From: Oxalobacter sp.
Lineage (GTDB): Bacteria > Pseudomonadota > Gammaproteobacteria > Burkholderiales > Burkholderiaceae_D
Length of the DNA: 64,000 nt
NCBI GenBank assembly: GCA_003605115.1
Contig: QZKY01000001.1
Span: forward strand, 1 to 64,000
Direction of reading: 5' to 3'
Part shown: piece by piece, positions 16,619 through 25,148 of the stretch
Position numbering within the stretch: the stretch's first letter is position 1
Layout: the number at the start of each line of letters is the position of its first letter
Made by a program: the position numbers and the translations under genes
Notes under the pieces: generated by a model
What the model was told of the DNA's origin: nothing
Seen by the model: only the letters and a program-made list of their open reading frames with translations
The model's database searches: none

Positions 16619-17488
16619 ATGAAAACAAAGTATCTTGCACCAGCGGTGCTAATCATTGCGGCGCTTCTCGGTGGCTGTAGCTCCATGCCAAGCAATACCA
16701 CCTTGCTCCAACAAACGCGCAACGATTACGTTGCTGCACAAAGTAATCCCGATGTCGCCAAATATGCGCAACTGGAAATGAAGCAAGCCGGTGATGCCTT
16801 AGCGCTGGCGAATGAAGCGGCAAAAGATAATCGTGACGATCAAAAGATTGACGAGCTGGCATACATTGCAAAGCAGAAAATTTCAGTGGCGCAAGAAGTG
16901 GCTAAGCGAAAATCATTTGAGTCCGAAGTTGCGAAAGCTGCCGAGGCGCGTACGCTTGTTCGTTTGAATCAACGCACGAACGAAGCCAATCAAGCGCGTG
17001 CAAGTGCAGAGCAGTCAAAAATGGAAACGCAGATAGCACAAAGTGAAACTGCAACAGAGCGCGCGCGCGCGGATAATCTTGAATCTCAGTTGGTTGCGCT
17101 ATCTGCAATAAAAACGCAGCGCGGCATGGTAATCACACTTCAGGGTGTATTGTTTAGTACCGATCAGGCGAGATTAAATGCGAATGGCATGGGCACGGTA
17201 CAAAAAATTGCCTATATTCTGGAACAAAATCCCCAGCGCAACGTACTGATCGAAGGTTTTGCCGACAGTACCGGTTCCGCTGCGTACAATAAAAAATTGT
17301 CCAAGCGTCGTGCAGCAACTGTGCGTAATGCCTTGCTTGAGCTGGGTGTGGCAAGTGAGCGCATGAGCATCCGCGCTTACGGTGAATCTTATCCGGTTGC
17401 ATCCAATGATACGGCACAGAGTCGTCAATTAAATCGCCGTGTCGAGATTGTTTTTTCAGATGCTAGCGGCAAAATTTTACCGAGATAA
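16619..17488 (+). CDS. OmpA-family lipoprotein with DUF4398 region
   Basis: 289 residues. Lipobox LGGC (Cys20). DUF4398-like helices about 30-105 (YAQLEMKQAGDALALANEAA), a coiled coil about 105-165, then an OmpA C-terminal peptidoglycan-binding domain about 175-285 with the typical NVLIEGFADSTGSAAYNKKL, LSKRRAATVRNAL and RQLNRRVEIVF. It should tether the outer membrane to peptidoglycan. It follows the DUF4398 lipoprotein gene and precedes the DUF883 gene, all on the same strand and close together. Confidence 0.92.
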   Translation: MKTKYLAPAVLIIAALLGGCSSMPSNTTLLQQTRNDYVAAQSNPDVAKYAQLEMKQAGDALALANEAAKDNRDDQKIDELAYIAKQKISVAQEVAKRKSFESEVAKAAEARTLVRLNQRTNEANQARASAEQSKMETQIAQSETATERARADNLESQLVALSAIKTQRGMVITLQGVLFSTDQARLNANGMGTVQKIAYILEQNPQRNVLIEGFADSTGSAAYNKKLSKRRAATVRNALLELGVASERMSIRAYGESYPVASNDTAQSRQLNRRVEIVFSDASGKILPR

Positions 17489-17503
17489 TTTTAGGAGTTC
17501 ACC

Positions 17504-17806
17504 ATGTTTGAATCAAATATCAGAGCCATCAACAAAGATGTGAAAGTACTGATTACAGATGCACAAGCACTGTTTCAAGCCGCAGCTAGTTTGACTGGCG
17601 ATAAAGCTGAAGAAATGCGTAAACGCGGCATGCAGATGCTTGATAACGCATTACTTGGTGCCCACAATGCACAGGCGCATGCTATTGATGCCGGCAAGAG
17701 GGTGGTTTCTTCTACCGATCATTACATCAAGGAAAACCCATGGCATGCGGTAGCTGTTGCAACCGGTTTGGGTCTCTTGATTGGGGTGATTCTGAGTAAA
17801 AAATAA
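17504..17806 (+). CDS. DUF883 family membrane-anchored protein (ElaB/YqjD-like)
   Basis: 100 residues, with TAGGAG 8 bases before the ATG and only 15 bases after the OmpA gene. A helical N-terminal part (DVKVLITDAQALFQAAASL) and a C-terminal glycine-rich membrane helix (NPWHAVAVATGLGLLIGVIL) ending in SKK are the DUF883 signature. E. coli relatives are inner-membrane proteins that bind ribosomes in stationary phase. A strong terminator follows. Confidence 0.9.
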   Translation: MFESNIRAINKDVKVLITDAQALFQAAASLTGDKAEEMRKRGMQMLDNALLGAHNAQAHAIDAGKRVVSSTDHYIKENPWHAVAVATGLGLLIGVILSKK

Positions 17807-17829
17807 GTCATTCTTGTTTTCTTCTAGCC

Positions 17830-17866
17830 AAAAAAGCCGACTGTATATTTTACGGTCGGCTTTTTA
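17830..17866. terminator. Intrinsic terminator after DUF883 gene
   Basis: AAAAAA-GCCGAC, loop, GTCGGC-TTTTT. It ends the 16158-17806 operon and could also serve the convergent kinase gene ending at 17946. Confidence 0.88.
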
Positions 17867-17945
17867 AATAAATCCTCATGGGCTCGAAAACCTCAGAATT
17901 TTTCGAAATGATGGGGCAAACAGAAATACGCTCCGCAGACGTGCT

Positions 17946-18674
17946 CTAGTGTTGACGGTCTCTGGCCGGGAGCTGAACTGTCATTAGTGTTCCACTTGGA
18001 TCGTGTGGCATCATCGTGAATGTACCCCTTTTCATCCGTGCATATTCCCTGATGCCAAGCAAGCCGTAGGCATTCGGTTTGTTCAAATCATCAGGTCGAA
18101 TGCCAATGCCATCGTCGTAAACCTGAACTGTTAGCATGTTTTCTGACGTCGACAACGAAACACACGCTGCGCGGGCTTTACCGTGATTCATCGCATTGAT
18201 GAATGCCTCATGCAAAATGCGGATTACGGGTAGGGTGTAGTGATTATAGGCTGCGAAAGTTTCTTCGTCGCCATTGACGCTCGCTGTACATGTCATCGCC
18301 CCCAGCTTTTCGAATTCTTTGATTTGCCAATCAATCGCTGCCAGCAGACCCAGGTCAAGCACGGGTGGGTGCAGGCTATTAATAATGCTTTTCGTATTTT
18401 GAATGGCAACATCAATTTCTTTGAGCAGGCTCTCCGCTTTACTGTTAATGAGCGGATGATTGCCTCGGGTTCTCACATGCAGCATAGAGATATCGATTTT
18501 GAGCGCTAAAAGGTTTTGTCCTATCTTGTCGTGAATTTCGGTTGCCAGTTTCAATCGTTCTCTTTCCCTGTCGGCGAGAAGATGAACGGCATAACGCCGC
18601 AGGGTGTCATAGGCAGGCTCCATGCTCTCATCGCTTGCGGTTTGTCGAGGAGACTTGTTCATGTTCGTGTCCAT
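17946..18674 (-). CDS. Orphan sensor histidine kinase, NarX/DesK-type (HisKA_3)
   Basis: 242 residues from ATG 18674 (MDTNMNKSPRQ); an in-frame ATG at 18743 would give 265. No membrane segment, so cytoplasmic. HisKA_3 dimerisation helix with LATEIHDKIGQNLLALKIDI (phospho-His48 from this start), ATPase motifs ILHEAFINAMNHG, YDDGIGIRPDD and YGLLGIREYARM. Such kinases normally pair with a LuxR-type response regulator; none is encoded in this window. A perfect 16-base palindrome (18824-18839) lies 150 bases upstream. Confidence 0.85.
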   Translation of the reverse strand: MDTNMNKSPRQTASDESMEPAYDTLRRYAVHLLADRERERLKLATEIHDKIGQNLLALKIDISMLHVRTRGNHPLINSKAESLLKEIDVAIQNTKSIINSLHPPVLDLGLLAAIDWQIKEFEKLGAMTCTASVNGDEETFAAYNHYTLPVIRILHEAFINAMNHGKARAACVSLSTSENMLTVQVYDDGIGIRPDDLNKPNAYGLLGIREYARMKRGTFTMMPHDPSGTLMTVQLPARDRQH

Positions 18675-18823
18675 TTTCAACCCGTCACTTTCATTTTGCG
18701 CTGCCCTTAATGGGTAGATGGCGCAGGGTGGAGCGGAAGGCAAGGCAGAAACAGCATGCGGTGCGCTTCTCCGTTGATCATATTGAACGTTTTTTATTGA
18801 TATGCGTTGACACAGATTAATTG

Positions 18824-18839
18824 GTTTCCATATGGAAAC
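18824..18839. promoter_or_regulatory. Perfect 16-base palindrome
   Basis: GTTTCCATATGGAAAC, no spacer. It lies between the divergent kinase gene (from 18674) and glnA (from 19237), nearer the kinase. A symmetric site of this kind suits a dimeric regulator such as the missing LuxR-type partner. The rest of 18675-19236 holds the glnA control region. Confidence 0.5.
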
Positions 18840-18916
18840 AAGAGCTTTTCCCTTTCTGCGTAAATTTGAAATTTCTCAGCGAATGATTTTGGATAAATGA
18901 TATAAATCACGACAAA

Positions 18917-18933
18917 TGCACATTTGTGGTGCA
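18917..18933. promoter_or_regulatory. NtrC binding site (enhancer) upstream of glnA
   Basis: TGCAC-ATTTGTG-GTGCA has the 17-base TGCAC-N7-GTGCA form of enterobacterial NtrC sites at glnA. Further half sites occur: TGGTGC (18967), TGCACC (18986) and TTGGTGC (19011). It lies about 200 bases upstream of the sigma-54 promoter, a normal enhancer distance. Confidence 0.75.
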
Positions 18934-18961
18934 AAAAATCAGGTTAATACAAAAATAGTTC

Positions 18962-19023
18962 TATAATGGTGCGCAAGGAGGTTTATGCACCATCATGGGG
19001 AAATCTCTAGTTGGTGCGATTAA
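18962..19023 (+). other. Candidate TATAAT box, hairpin and 12-codon leader ORF
   Basis: TATAAT (18962-18967) is followed by AAGGAGG (18975-18981) and an ATG at 18985 that opens a 12-residue ORF (MHHHGEISSWCD, stop at 19021-19023). ATGGTGC (18966-18972) and GCACCAT (18987-18993) would pair and put the ribosome site in the loop. No good -35 box is seen. It may be a real leader peptide from a vegetative glnA promoter, or a by-product of NtrC half sites. Confidence 0.3.
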
Positions 19024-19108
19024 GTGAATGCAAAGTGTTTTCGGCGATTTTCTCTTTTAAAACATGGCACTTTTACTTCAAATTAAAGCCTTTTCTGGAG
19101 CCTTGTTC

Positions 19109-19124
19109 TGGCACGGTTTCTGCT
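19109..19124 (+). promoter_or_regulatory. Sigma-54 promoter of glnA
   Basis: TGGCACG-GTTT-CTGCT: the GG (19110-19111) and GC (19122-19123) dinucleotides are separated by exactly 10 bases, matching TGGCACG-N4-TTGCW with one change. The predicted start is near 19134, giving a leader of about 100 bases before the ATG at 19237. Confidence 0.82.
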
Positions 19125-19236
19125 TTTATATGCCCAGGTGAGTGCGAAATGGAAGTACCTTGTGCCTCTGCTTCGCATGAAGATTTACCGCTGCTTTATT
19201 TTCTAACTGATTAAATTTGTTTTTGAGGAGAGCCGC

Positions 19237-20652
19237 ATGGCAAAGACTGCTGCAGACGTCTTGAAGATGGCGAAGGATAATGAAGTCAAATTCGTCGATT
19301 TTCGTTTTACTGACACACGGGGCAAGGAACAGCACGTCACCGTTCCCGCTTCGCATTTCGACATGGACAAATTCGAGTTTGGTCATGCGTTCGACGGTTC
19401 TTCGATTGCCGGTTGGAAGGGTATCGAAGCTTCGGATATGTTGCTGATCCCCGATCCGAACACCGCCAACATCGATCCTTTTTTTGAAGAAACCACTCTC
19501 TTCATGCAGTGTGATGTGATTGAGCCTTCAGACGGCAAGGGTTATGATCGTGACCCACGCTCCATCGCCAAACGCGCTGAATCCTATCTGAAATCTACCG
19601 GCCTGGGCGACACAGCGTATTTCGGCCCTGAGCCAGAATTCTTCGTTTTCGATGGTGTACGTTGGGGCAATGACATGTCCGGCGCCTTCTTCAAAATTGA
19701 ATCCGAAGAAGGTTCGTGGTCTACTGGCGCGCAAATCGAAGGCGGCAACTCCGGCCATCGTCCGACCGTCAAGGGCGGCTATTTCCCGGTTCCCCCAGTC
19801 GACAGCTTCCAGGACATGCGTTCTGAAATGTCCCTGGTTCTGGAATCCCTCGGCATTCCGGTTGAGGTGCATCACCATGAAGTCGCTGGCGCTGGTCAAA
19901 TGGAACTCGGCACACGTTTCTCGACGCTGGTTCAGCGTGCTGACTGGACGCAAACGCTGAAATATGTCATTTGGAACGTTGCACACACCTACGGCAAGAC
20001 GGCCACCTTCATGCCGAAGCCGCTGGTAGGCGACAATGGTTCCGGTATGCACGTCCACCAATCCGTCTGGAAAAACGGCCAAAACCTGTTTGCTGGTGAC
20101 GGCTATGCCGGTTTGTCCGATTTCGCACTGTATTACATTGGCGGCGTCATCAAGCATGCGCGCGCACTGAATGCGATTACCAATCCGGGCACCAACTCCT
20201 ACAAGCGTCTGGTTCCTGGCTTCGAAGCGCCGGTCAAACTGGCCTATTCGTCGCGCAACCGTTCGGCCTCTATCCGCATTCCGCATGTGGCGAATCCGAA
20301 AGCACGCCGCATCGAAACCCGCTTCCCGGATCCGTCCGCAAACCCCTACCTGTGTTTTGCAGCGCTGCTGATGGCAGGTTTGGATGGCGTTCAGAACAAG
20401 ATTCATCCGGGCGAAGCCGCATCGAAAGATCTGTACCACCTGCCGCCGGAAGAAGATGCGAAGATCCCGACCGTTTGTCACTCGCTCGATCAGGCGCTGG
20501 AGGCACTGGACAAGGATCGCGAGTTCCTGACGCGCGGTGGTGTGTTCACCAACACGATGATTGATGCTTATATCGAACTGAAGATGCAAGAAGTCACGCG
20601 CTTCCGTATGGCGACCCACCCGGTCGAGTTCGATATGTACTATTCGTTGTAA
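19237..20652 (+). CDS. glnA: Glutamine synthetase, type I
   Basis: 471 residues, the normal length for GSI-beta, with GAGGAG before the ATG. It makes glutamine from glutamate, ammonia and ATP in the cytoplasm as a dodecamer. Family signatures: [17 protein letters not shown], the metal-site segment [16 protein letters not shown], the ATP-site [16 protein letters not shown], and [10 protein letters not shown] with Tyr400, the expected adenylylation site. A sigma-54 promoter and an NtrC site lie upstream, and ntrB and ntrC follow about 0.9 kb downstream, so expression should respond to nitrogen supply. Confidence 0.97.
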   Translation: MAKTAADVLKMAKDNEVKFVDFRFTDTRGKEQHVTVPASHFDMDKFEFGHAFDGSSIAGWKGIEASDMLLIPDPNTANIDPFFEETTLFMQCDVIEPSDGKGYDRDPRSIAKRAESYLKSTGLGDTAYFGPEPEFFVFDGVRWGNDMSGAFFKIESEEGSWSTGAQIEGGNSGHRPTVKGGYFPVPPVDSFQDMRSEMSLVLESLGIPVEVHHHEVAGAGQMELGTRFSTLVQRADWTQTLKYVIWNVAHTYGKTATFMPKPLVGDNGSGMHVHQSVWKNGQNLFAGDGYAGLSDFALYYIGGVIKHARALNAITNPGTNSYKRLVPGFEAPVKLAYSSRNRSASIRIPHVANPKARRIETRFPDPSANPYLCFAALLMAGLDGVQNKIHPGEAASKDLYHLPPEEDAKIPTVCHSLDQALEALDKDREFLTRGGVFTNTMIDAYIELKMQEVTRFRMATHPVEFDMYYSL

Positions 20653-20854
20653 AAGTTGTTAAATTCCCCCCGCTTCGCAAGATGGCGGGGGGAGGGAAAG
20701 CGGGGCGAGCAGTCGGAATAGCACCAGTGATTCGATGGCTAGCCCCATTTTTCCGTCTGTCGTAAGTACGCTGTCTGTTGTCTGATGGTATTTGTCATGC
20801 TCGCATTCTTGGCATAAACTGTTGACGGTTTAAACCAGTTATCAGGGGCACCCC

Positions 20855-21385
20855 ATGAGACACCAGTTAACAGTGGCATTTATTTTTTTTGCAGTTGCGG
20901 GCTATGCCTGTGCGCAGCCGGAGACGGAAACCCGAAAAAAGTCGTCACGCCCGATTTCGACCTCACAGAAAGCCAGTGTAAGTCCGGTCTATCTGTGTAC
21001 GGATGCTAACGGCAACAAGGAATACAGAAACACGGGGATTACGAAGGGATGCAAGAAAGTTAAGTTGCCGGGGCTGATGAACGTACCGCCTTCGGCGAAG
21101 CGACCGCCCATCCAGACGGAAAATGCCAAATTTCCGAAGGTTGAACGTGAAGCGCAAAAAAAACGCGATAACGATCGCAAGGAAATCCTGGAAAGCGAGT
21201 TGAGATCAGAAGAAGAGAAGCTGAACAAACTCAAAGCTGAGTACAAGGGCGGTGAGCCGGATCGCTTGGGGGGTGAAAAGAATTATGCCAAGTATCAGGA
21301 GCGCACCGCCAAACTGAAGGAAGATATCGAACGGAGCGAAAAAAACGTCGAGGCGTTGAAACGCGAGATCGGAAACCTTCGGTAG
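20855..21385 (+). CDS. DUF4124-type secreted protein with coiled coil
   Basis: 176 residues. Signal MRHQLTVAFIFFAVAGYACAQ, then a DUF4124-like segment (VYLCTDANGNKEYRNTGITKGCKKVKL) with two cysteines, then a Lys/Glu-rich coiled coil (about 95-176). Probably periplasmic; function unknown. It sits between glnA and ntrB, as related genes do in other Burkholderiales, and is closed by its own terminator, so ntrBC probably have a separate promoter. Confidence 0.85.
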   Translation: MRHQLTVAFIFFAVAGYACAQPETETRKKSSRPISTSQKASVSPVYLCTDANGNKEYRNTGITKGCKKVKLPGLMNVPPSAKRPPIQTENAKFPKVEREAQKKRDNDRKEILESELRSEEEKLNKLKAEYKGGEPDRLGGEKNYAKYQERTAKLKEDIERSEKNVEALKREIGNLR

Positions 21386-21405
21386 TGTCCCTGCATCGCG
21401 GAGGC

Positions 21406-21434
21406 AAAAAGGCCGCGAGCATGCGGCCTTTTTT
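21406..21434 (+). terminator. Intrinsic terminator after DUF4124 gene
   Basis: AAAAAGGCCGC-GAGCAT-GCGGCCTTTTTT: a strong GC stem with a T-run, 20 bases after the stop codon. Confidence 0.92.
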
Positions 21435-21514
21435 GTTGGTGTGAACGAGATGCGGTACAGCAATCACTTATTGCCGCACCTCATCGGCAGGCACAGGTTC
21501 AGATTGCGAGCGAC

Positions 21515-22576
21515 ATGAATGCATTAAACGGATTGGATCTATTGGCATCGGCAGTCATTATTCTGGATGTAGATGGCTGCATCGCATACGCCAATCCCGC
21601 TGCCGAGCAATTGCTCGATACTTCCACGAAAAGTCTTCTCCAGCAAAAGTTTTCTGCATTGTTCACCAATGGCGAACAGATTGATGCTGTTTTCGAACAG
21701 GCGCTCGCGCGTACCTTTGATGAAAAGCGACAAGACTTGACGCTGGAGCGTTCTGGCAAAGAACCTTTGCAAGTCGATTGTATATTTTCGGTTGTGCATG
21801 ATCCGGACATGCCGGTGCTCATTGAATTTCGCGAAAACCTTCAACAACTCAAGCTAAACCGCGAAGAGCGGATGATTGATCAAAGTCAGGCCAACAAAGA
21901 GCTGATTCGCAACCTGGCACACGAAATCAAGAACCCCCTCGGCGGGATACGCGGTGCAGCGCAGTTGCTGGAAATGGAATTGCCGGAAAGACACCTGAAA
22001 GATTTGCGCGAATACACGCAAGTGATTGTGCGCGAAGCAGGGAGGTTGCAAACGCTGGTTGATCGCTTGCTGGAGCCGCATCGCATGCCGCACATCGTCG
22101 GAGATGTGAATATGCACGAAGTGTGCGAGCGAGTGCGCAGTCTGATTGTGTCCGAGTTTCCCGATGGGCTAACCATCAATCGCGACTACGACTTGTCTAT
22201 ACCGGAATTTCGCGGTGACAAGGAGCAATTGATTCAAGCCGTGTTGAACGTGGCACACAATGCGGCGCACGCTTTATCGCAGAGGATTGCGGATGGCGAC
22301 GCGGAATTGACTTTCAGAACGCGCGTTTCACGACAAGTCACTATCGCCAAAGTACGTTACAAGCTGGCATTAGACTTGCATATCATTGACAACGGGCCGG
22401 GCATTCCGCCCGAAATTAGTGAACGAATCTTCTACCCTTTGGTATCGGGCAGGGAGGGCGGCACCGGATTGGGGCTCACGCTTGCGCAAACATTCATTCA
22501 GCAACATCTTGGTGTGATTGAATGCGAAAGTCGCCCGGGGCTGACTGATTTCAGAATACGGATACCTTTGCCATAA
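21515..22576 (+). CDS. ntrB: Nitrogen regulation sensor kinase NtrB (GlnL)
   Basis: 353 residues, cytoplasmic. An N-terminal PAS domain (about 1-110), HisKA with IRNLAHEIKNPLGGIRGAAQ (His136), and ATPase motifs (VLNVAHNAAHAL, IIDNGPGIPPEI, GGTGLGLTLAQ). In the known pathway PII protein controls its kinase/phosphatase balance and it phosphorylates NtrC. ntrC starts 13 bases after its stop, so the two are co-transcribed. Confidence 0.95.
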   Translation: MNALNGLDLLASAVIILDVDGCIAYANPAAEQLLDTSTKSLLQQKFSALFTNGEQIDAVFEQALARTFDEKRQDLTLERSGKEPLQVDCIFSVVHDPDMPVLIEFRENLQQLKLNREERMIDQSQANKELIRNLAHEIKNPLGGIRGAAQLLEMELPERHLKDLREYTQVIVREAGRLQTLVDRLLEPHRMPHIVGDVNMHEVCERVRSLIVSEFPDGLTINRDYDLSIPEFRGDKEQLIQAVLNVAHNAAHALSQRIADGDAELTFRTRVSRQVTIAKVRYKLALDLHIIDNGPGIPPEISERIFYPLVSGREGGTGLGLTLAQTFIQQHLGVIECESRPGLTDFRIRIPLP

Positions 22577-22589
22577 AAAAGAGCACACC

Positions 22590-24089
22590 ATGAAACCAAT
22601 CTGGATTGTTGACGACGACGAATCAATACGCTGGGTGCTGGAAAAAGCACTGGCGCGTGCCAATATTGCGACGAAGAGCTTTTCCAGTGCGCGAGATGCC
22701 CTCGCCACTTTGCAACACGAAACACCGCAGGTACTCGTTTCCGATATCCGGATGCCTGGCACTTCGGGTTTGGAGTTGCTGCAAAAAGCCAAGGTCATGC
22801 ATCCCGACATGCCGGTCATCATCATGACGGCATTTTCCGATCTGGATTCGGCCGTCGCGGCATTTCAGGGAGGTGCGTTCGAGTATCTCGCCAAACCATT
22901 CGATCTGGATAAAGCGGTCGAGCTGATTCAGCGTGCGCTCGAAGAAAGTGATCGGGAAATTGTTGCGGAATCGAGTGGTGGAGAAGCGCAGGAAATACTT
23001 GGGCAAGCGCCTGCGATGCAAGATGTCTTTCGCGCTATCGGCAAACTGTCGCAGTCGAATGTCACCGTCCTCATCACGGGGGAATCGGGAACGGGGAAGG
23101 AACTTGTCGCGCGTGCCTTGCATCGTCACAGCCCGCGTTCCTCGCAACCCTTCATCGCGCTCAACACGGCTGCGATTCCCAAAGATTTGCTGGAATCTGA
23201 ATTGTTTGGCCACGAACGAGGCGCCTTCACCGGCGCACAGGCGACGCGACGCGGACGCTTCGAGCAAGCCGAGGGAGGCACTTTATTTCTGGATGAAATC
23301 GGCGACATGCCATTCGATTTGCAAACGCGTTTGCTGCGTGTGCTTTCCGATGGACACTTTTATCGCGTGGGCGGACATCAGCCTCTCAAAGCCAATGTGC
23401 GCGTGATTGCGGCCACGCATCAGAATCTTGAACAACGCGTCAAGGAAGGCTTGTTTCGGGAAGATTTGTACCATCGATTGAACGTGATTCGCTTGCGTTT
23501 GCCGAGCCTGCGCGAACGACGCGAAGATATTCCGCTGCTGACCCAACACTTTCTACAGCAAAGTGCAAAACAGTTGGGCGTGGAAGCCAAACGCATGACG
23601 GATGCAGCGATGCAATTTTTATCTCATCTGGAATTACAGGGCAATGTGCGTCAGCTGGAAAATCTCTGTAACTGGATCACGGTGATGGCACCGGGGCAAA
23701 CAGTTGATGTCAAGGATTTGCCACCCGAACTTTTGCAAGACGGGAAAAACCACGTGGCTTCGCAAGACAGCGCTCCTACGCCAGCAATTAAACCCGAGGT
23801 AATTGCGCAGACTAAGCCCGTTGTGACAGCGCCAGCCATGAATGGAAACGGTGGTGAATCTGTCAGTTGGGCGGCTTTGCTCGATACCCAAGCCACACAA
23901 TTGTTGGCTGAAGGAAAACCGGAGGTGATGGATGTACTCAGTCGCCAATTTGAATCTACTGTTATCAAGGCGGCGCTCAAACACACGCATGGCCGCAAGA
24001 ACGATGCGGCAGTACGCTTGGGCATTGGGCGCAATACCATCACGCGCAAGATTCAGGAATTGGGAATTGCGGGCGTGAAGGACGATTGA
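22590..24089 (+). CDS. ntrC: Nitrogen response regulator NtrC (GlnG)
   Basis: 499 residues. Receiver with Asp52 (VLVSDIRMPG), AAA+ sigma-54 activation domain with Walker A GESGTGK (164-170), GAFTGA (211-216) contacting sigma-54, and Walker B TLFLDEIGD (231-239); a linker rich in Pro and Ala; C-terminal Fis-type helix (KNDAAVRLGIGRNTITRKIQ). It activates sigma-54 promoters from distant TGCAC-N7-GTGCA sites such as the one upstream of glnA. Confidence 0.96.
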   Translation: MKPIWIVDDDESIRWVLEKALARANIATKSFSSARDALATLQHETPQVLVSDIRMPGTSGLELLQKAKVMHPDMPVIIMTAFSDLDSAVAAFQGGAFEYLAKPFDLDKAVELIQRALEESDREIVAESSGGEAQEILGQAPAMQDVFRAIGKLSQSNVTVLITGESGTGKELVARALHRHSPRSSQPFIALNTAAIPKDLLESELFGHERGAFTGAQATRRGRFEQAEGGTLFLDEIGDMPFDLQTRLLRVLSDGHFYRVGGHQPLKANVRVIAATHQNLEQRVKEGLFREDLYHRLNVIRLRLPSLRERREDIPLLTQHFLQQSAKQLGVEAKRMTDAAMQFLSHLELQGNVRQLENLCNWITVMAPGQTVDVKDLPPELLQDGKNHVASQDSAPTPAIKPEVIAQTKPVVTAPAMNGNGGESVSWAALLDTQATQLLAEGKPEVMDVLSRQFESTVIKAALKHTHGRKNDAAVRLGIGRNTITRKIQELGIAGVKDD

Positions 24090-24106
24090 CCGGCACCCTT
24101 AGCGGG

Positions 24107-25003
24107 TTAGAACGGACGTACCCACACCGGGCGCAATTTGGCTTGTTCTGGCGCTTCAATCGCTAAATCGATCTGCGCCAGCATTTTTTCCTTATCTTTT
24201 CCCAGCACCCCTTTGAGTACGAGCTGATTGGAAGCATGGTCGCTTCTGTAAATTGTTGATTTCAATTCCAGTGCGCCAATCATCTGACGCAATTCGATAA
24301 ACCGTTCGTGCTGATTCATCATTTCGTATTGTCCGCCAAACCCCGCCTGAAAACGATCCATTCCTTGTGGATGGTTGATGACCAGCGAGGCGAGATATTC
24401 CGGCTGTGTTTTATTGATGAGTAGCGCTGAATTGAGCGCATGTTGTTCCGAAAAACGCTTGCCGCCAACGCCATTGATGATCATGACAGAGCGTTTGATA
24501 CCGGCATCCCCCAGTTTGTTGAGCGCATCGACCGTGCCGTCATGCGTTTCACCCTTGTTGATACATTTCAGCACAAAATCGTCGCCGGATTCTGCGCCGA
24601 CGTAAACCAGATCCAGTCCTGCTTCGTGTAGCGCTTTTAAGTCATCGACCGATTTGCGTGTGACGTTGTTGGGGGAGCAGTAGGACGAGACACGTGATAC
24701 TTCTGGCATATGCTCACGAATCGCATTCAAAACGGTCAGGAGCCGCCTGTTGGAAAGCGAGATGGCATCACCGTCCGCCAGAAATACGCGACGCACGCCG
24801 CGTACGTTCTTGCCTGCCCACTCGATTTCGCGTAACACCTCTTCTTCCGGTTTCACCGAAAACTTCTTCTGCGGCATGGAGTACATGTCGCAGTAAGTGC
24901 ATTTGTTCCAGCTGCAGCCGTTGGTGATTTGAAAGATCAGAGAGCGCGCTTCGCTCGGCGGACGGAATAGGGGTTCGATATAAGTGATAGGGGAATAATA
25001 CAT
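24107..25003 (-). CDS. Radical SAM protein with CX4CX2C motif
   Basis: 298 residues. The cluster motif reads GCSWNKCTYC, that is Cys-x4-Cys-x2-Cys rather than the classical Cys-x3-Cys-x2-Cys; the GCSWNxCTxC form occurs in a branch of COG1032-like radical SAM proteins. The barrel continues with VFLADGDAISLSNRRL and VYVGAESGDD. It should reduce S-adenosylmethionine to a radical; the substrate is unknown. It is convergent with ntrC (17 bases apart) and appears monocistronic. Confidence 0.85.
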   Translation of the reverse strand: MYYSPITYIEPLFRPPSEARSLIFQITNGCSWNKCTYCDMYSMPQKKFSVKPEEEVLREIEWAGKNVRGVRRVFLADGDAISLSNRRLLTVLNAIREHMPEVSRVSSYCSPNNVTRKSVDDLKALHEAGLDLVYVGAESGDDFVLKCINKGETHDGTVDALNKLGDAGIKRSVMIINGVGGKRFSEQHALNSALLINKTQPEYLASLVINHPQGMDRFQAGFGGQYEMMNQHERFIELRQMIGALELKSTIYRSDHASNQLVLKGVLGKDKEKMLAQIDLAIEAPEQAKLRPVWVRPF

Positions 25004-25148
25004 GGCACTTTTACTTTGACTGATGAGTTGCAGTAACTGGAGGCCGTATTATAAATGCCTCGCCATAGTCGTGTGGTGGCATGGGAAGCTGCCAAGCATA
25101 CACATCATCAGGCATTGGAGAGAGGGCGAATAACGGGTGGTGAATGGG

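Noticed and set aside
18986-19002. Second full NtrC site TGCAC-CATCATG-GGGGA
   Set aside because: Three of five right-half positions mismatch; only a half site can be supported.
19066-19081. Alternative sigma-54 promoter TGGCAC-TTTTAC-TTCA
   Set aside because: The -12 GC is missing at the required spacing; the site at 19109 fits much better.
19528-20619. 363-residue minus-strand ORF inside glnA
   Set aside because: A shadow of glnA created by its codon bias; no domain and no start signal.
20666-20692. GC-rich hairpin (CCCCCCGC / GCGGGGGG) after glnA as terminator
   Set aside because: The stem is strong but no T-run follows on either strand, so it cannot be called an intrinsic terminator; it may still stabilise the glnA mRNA end.
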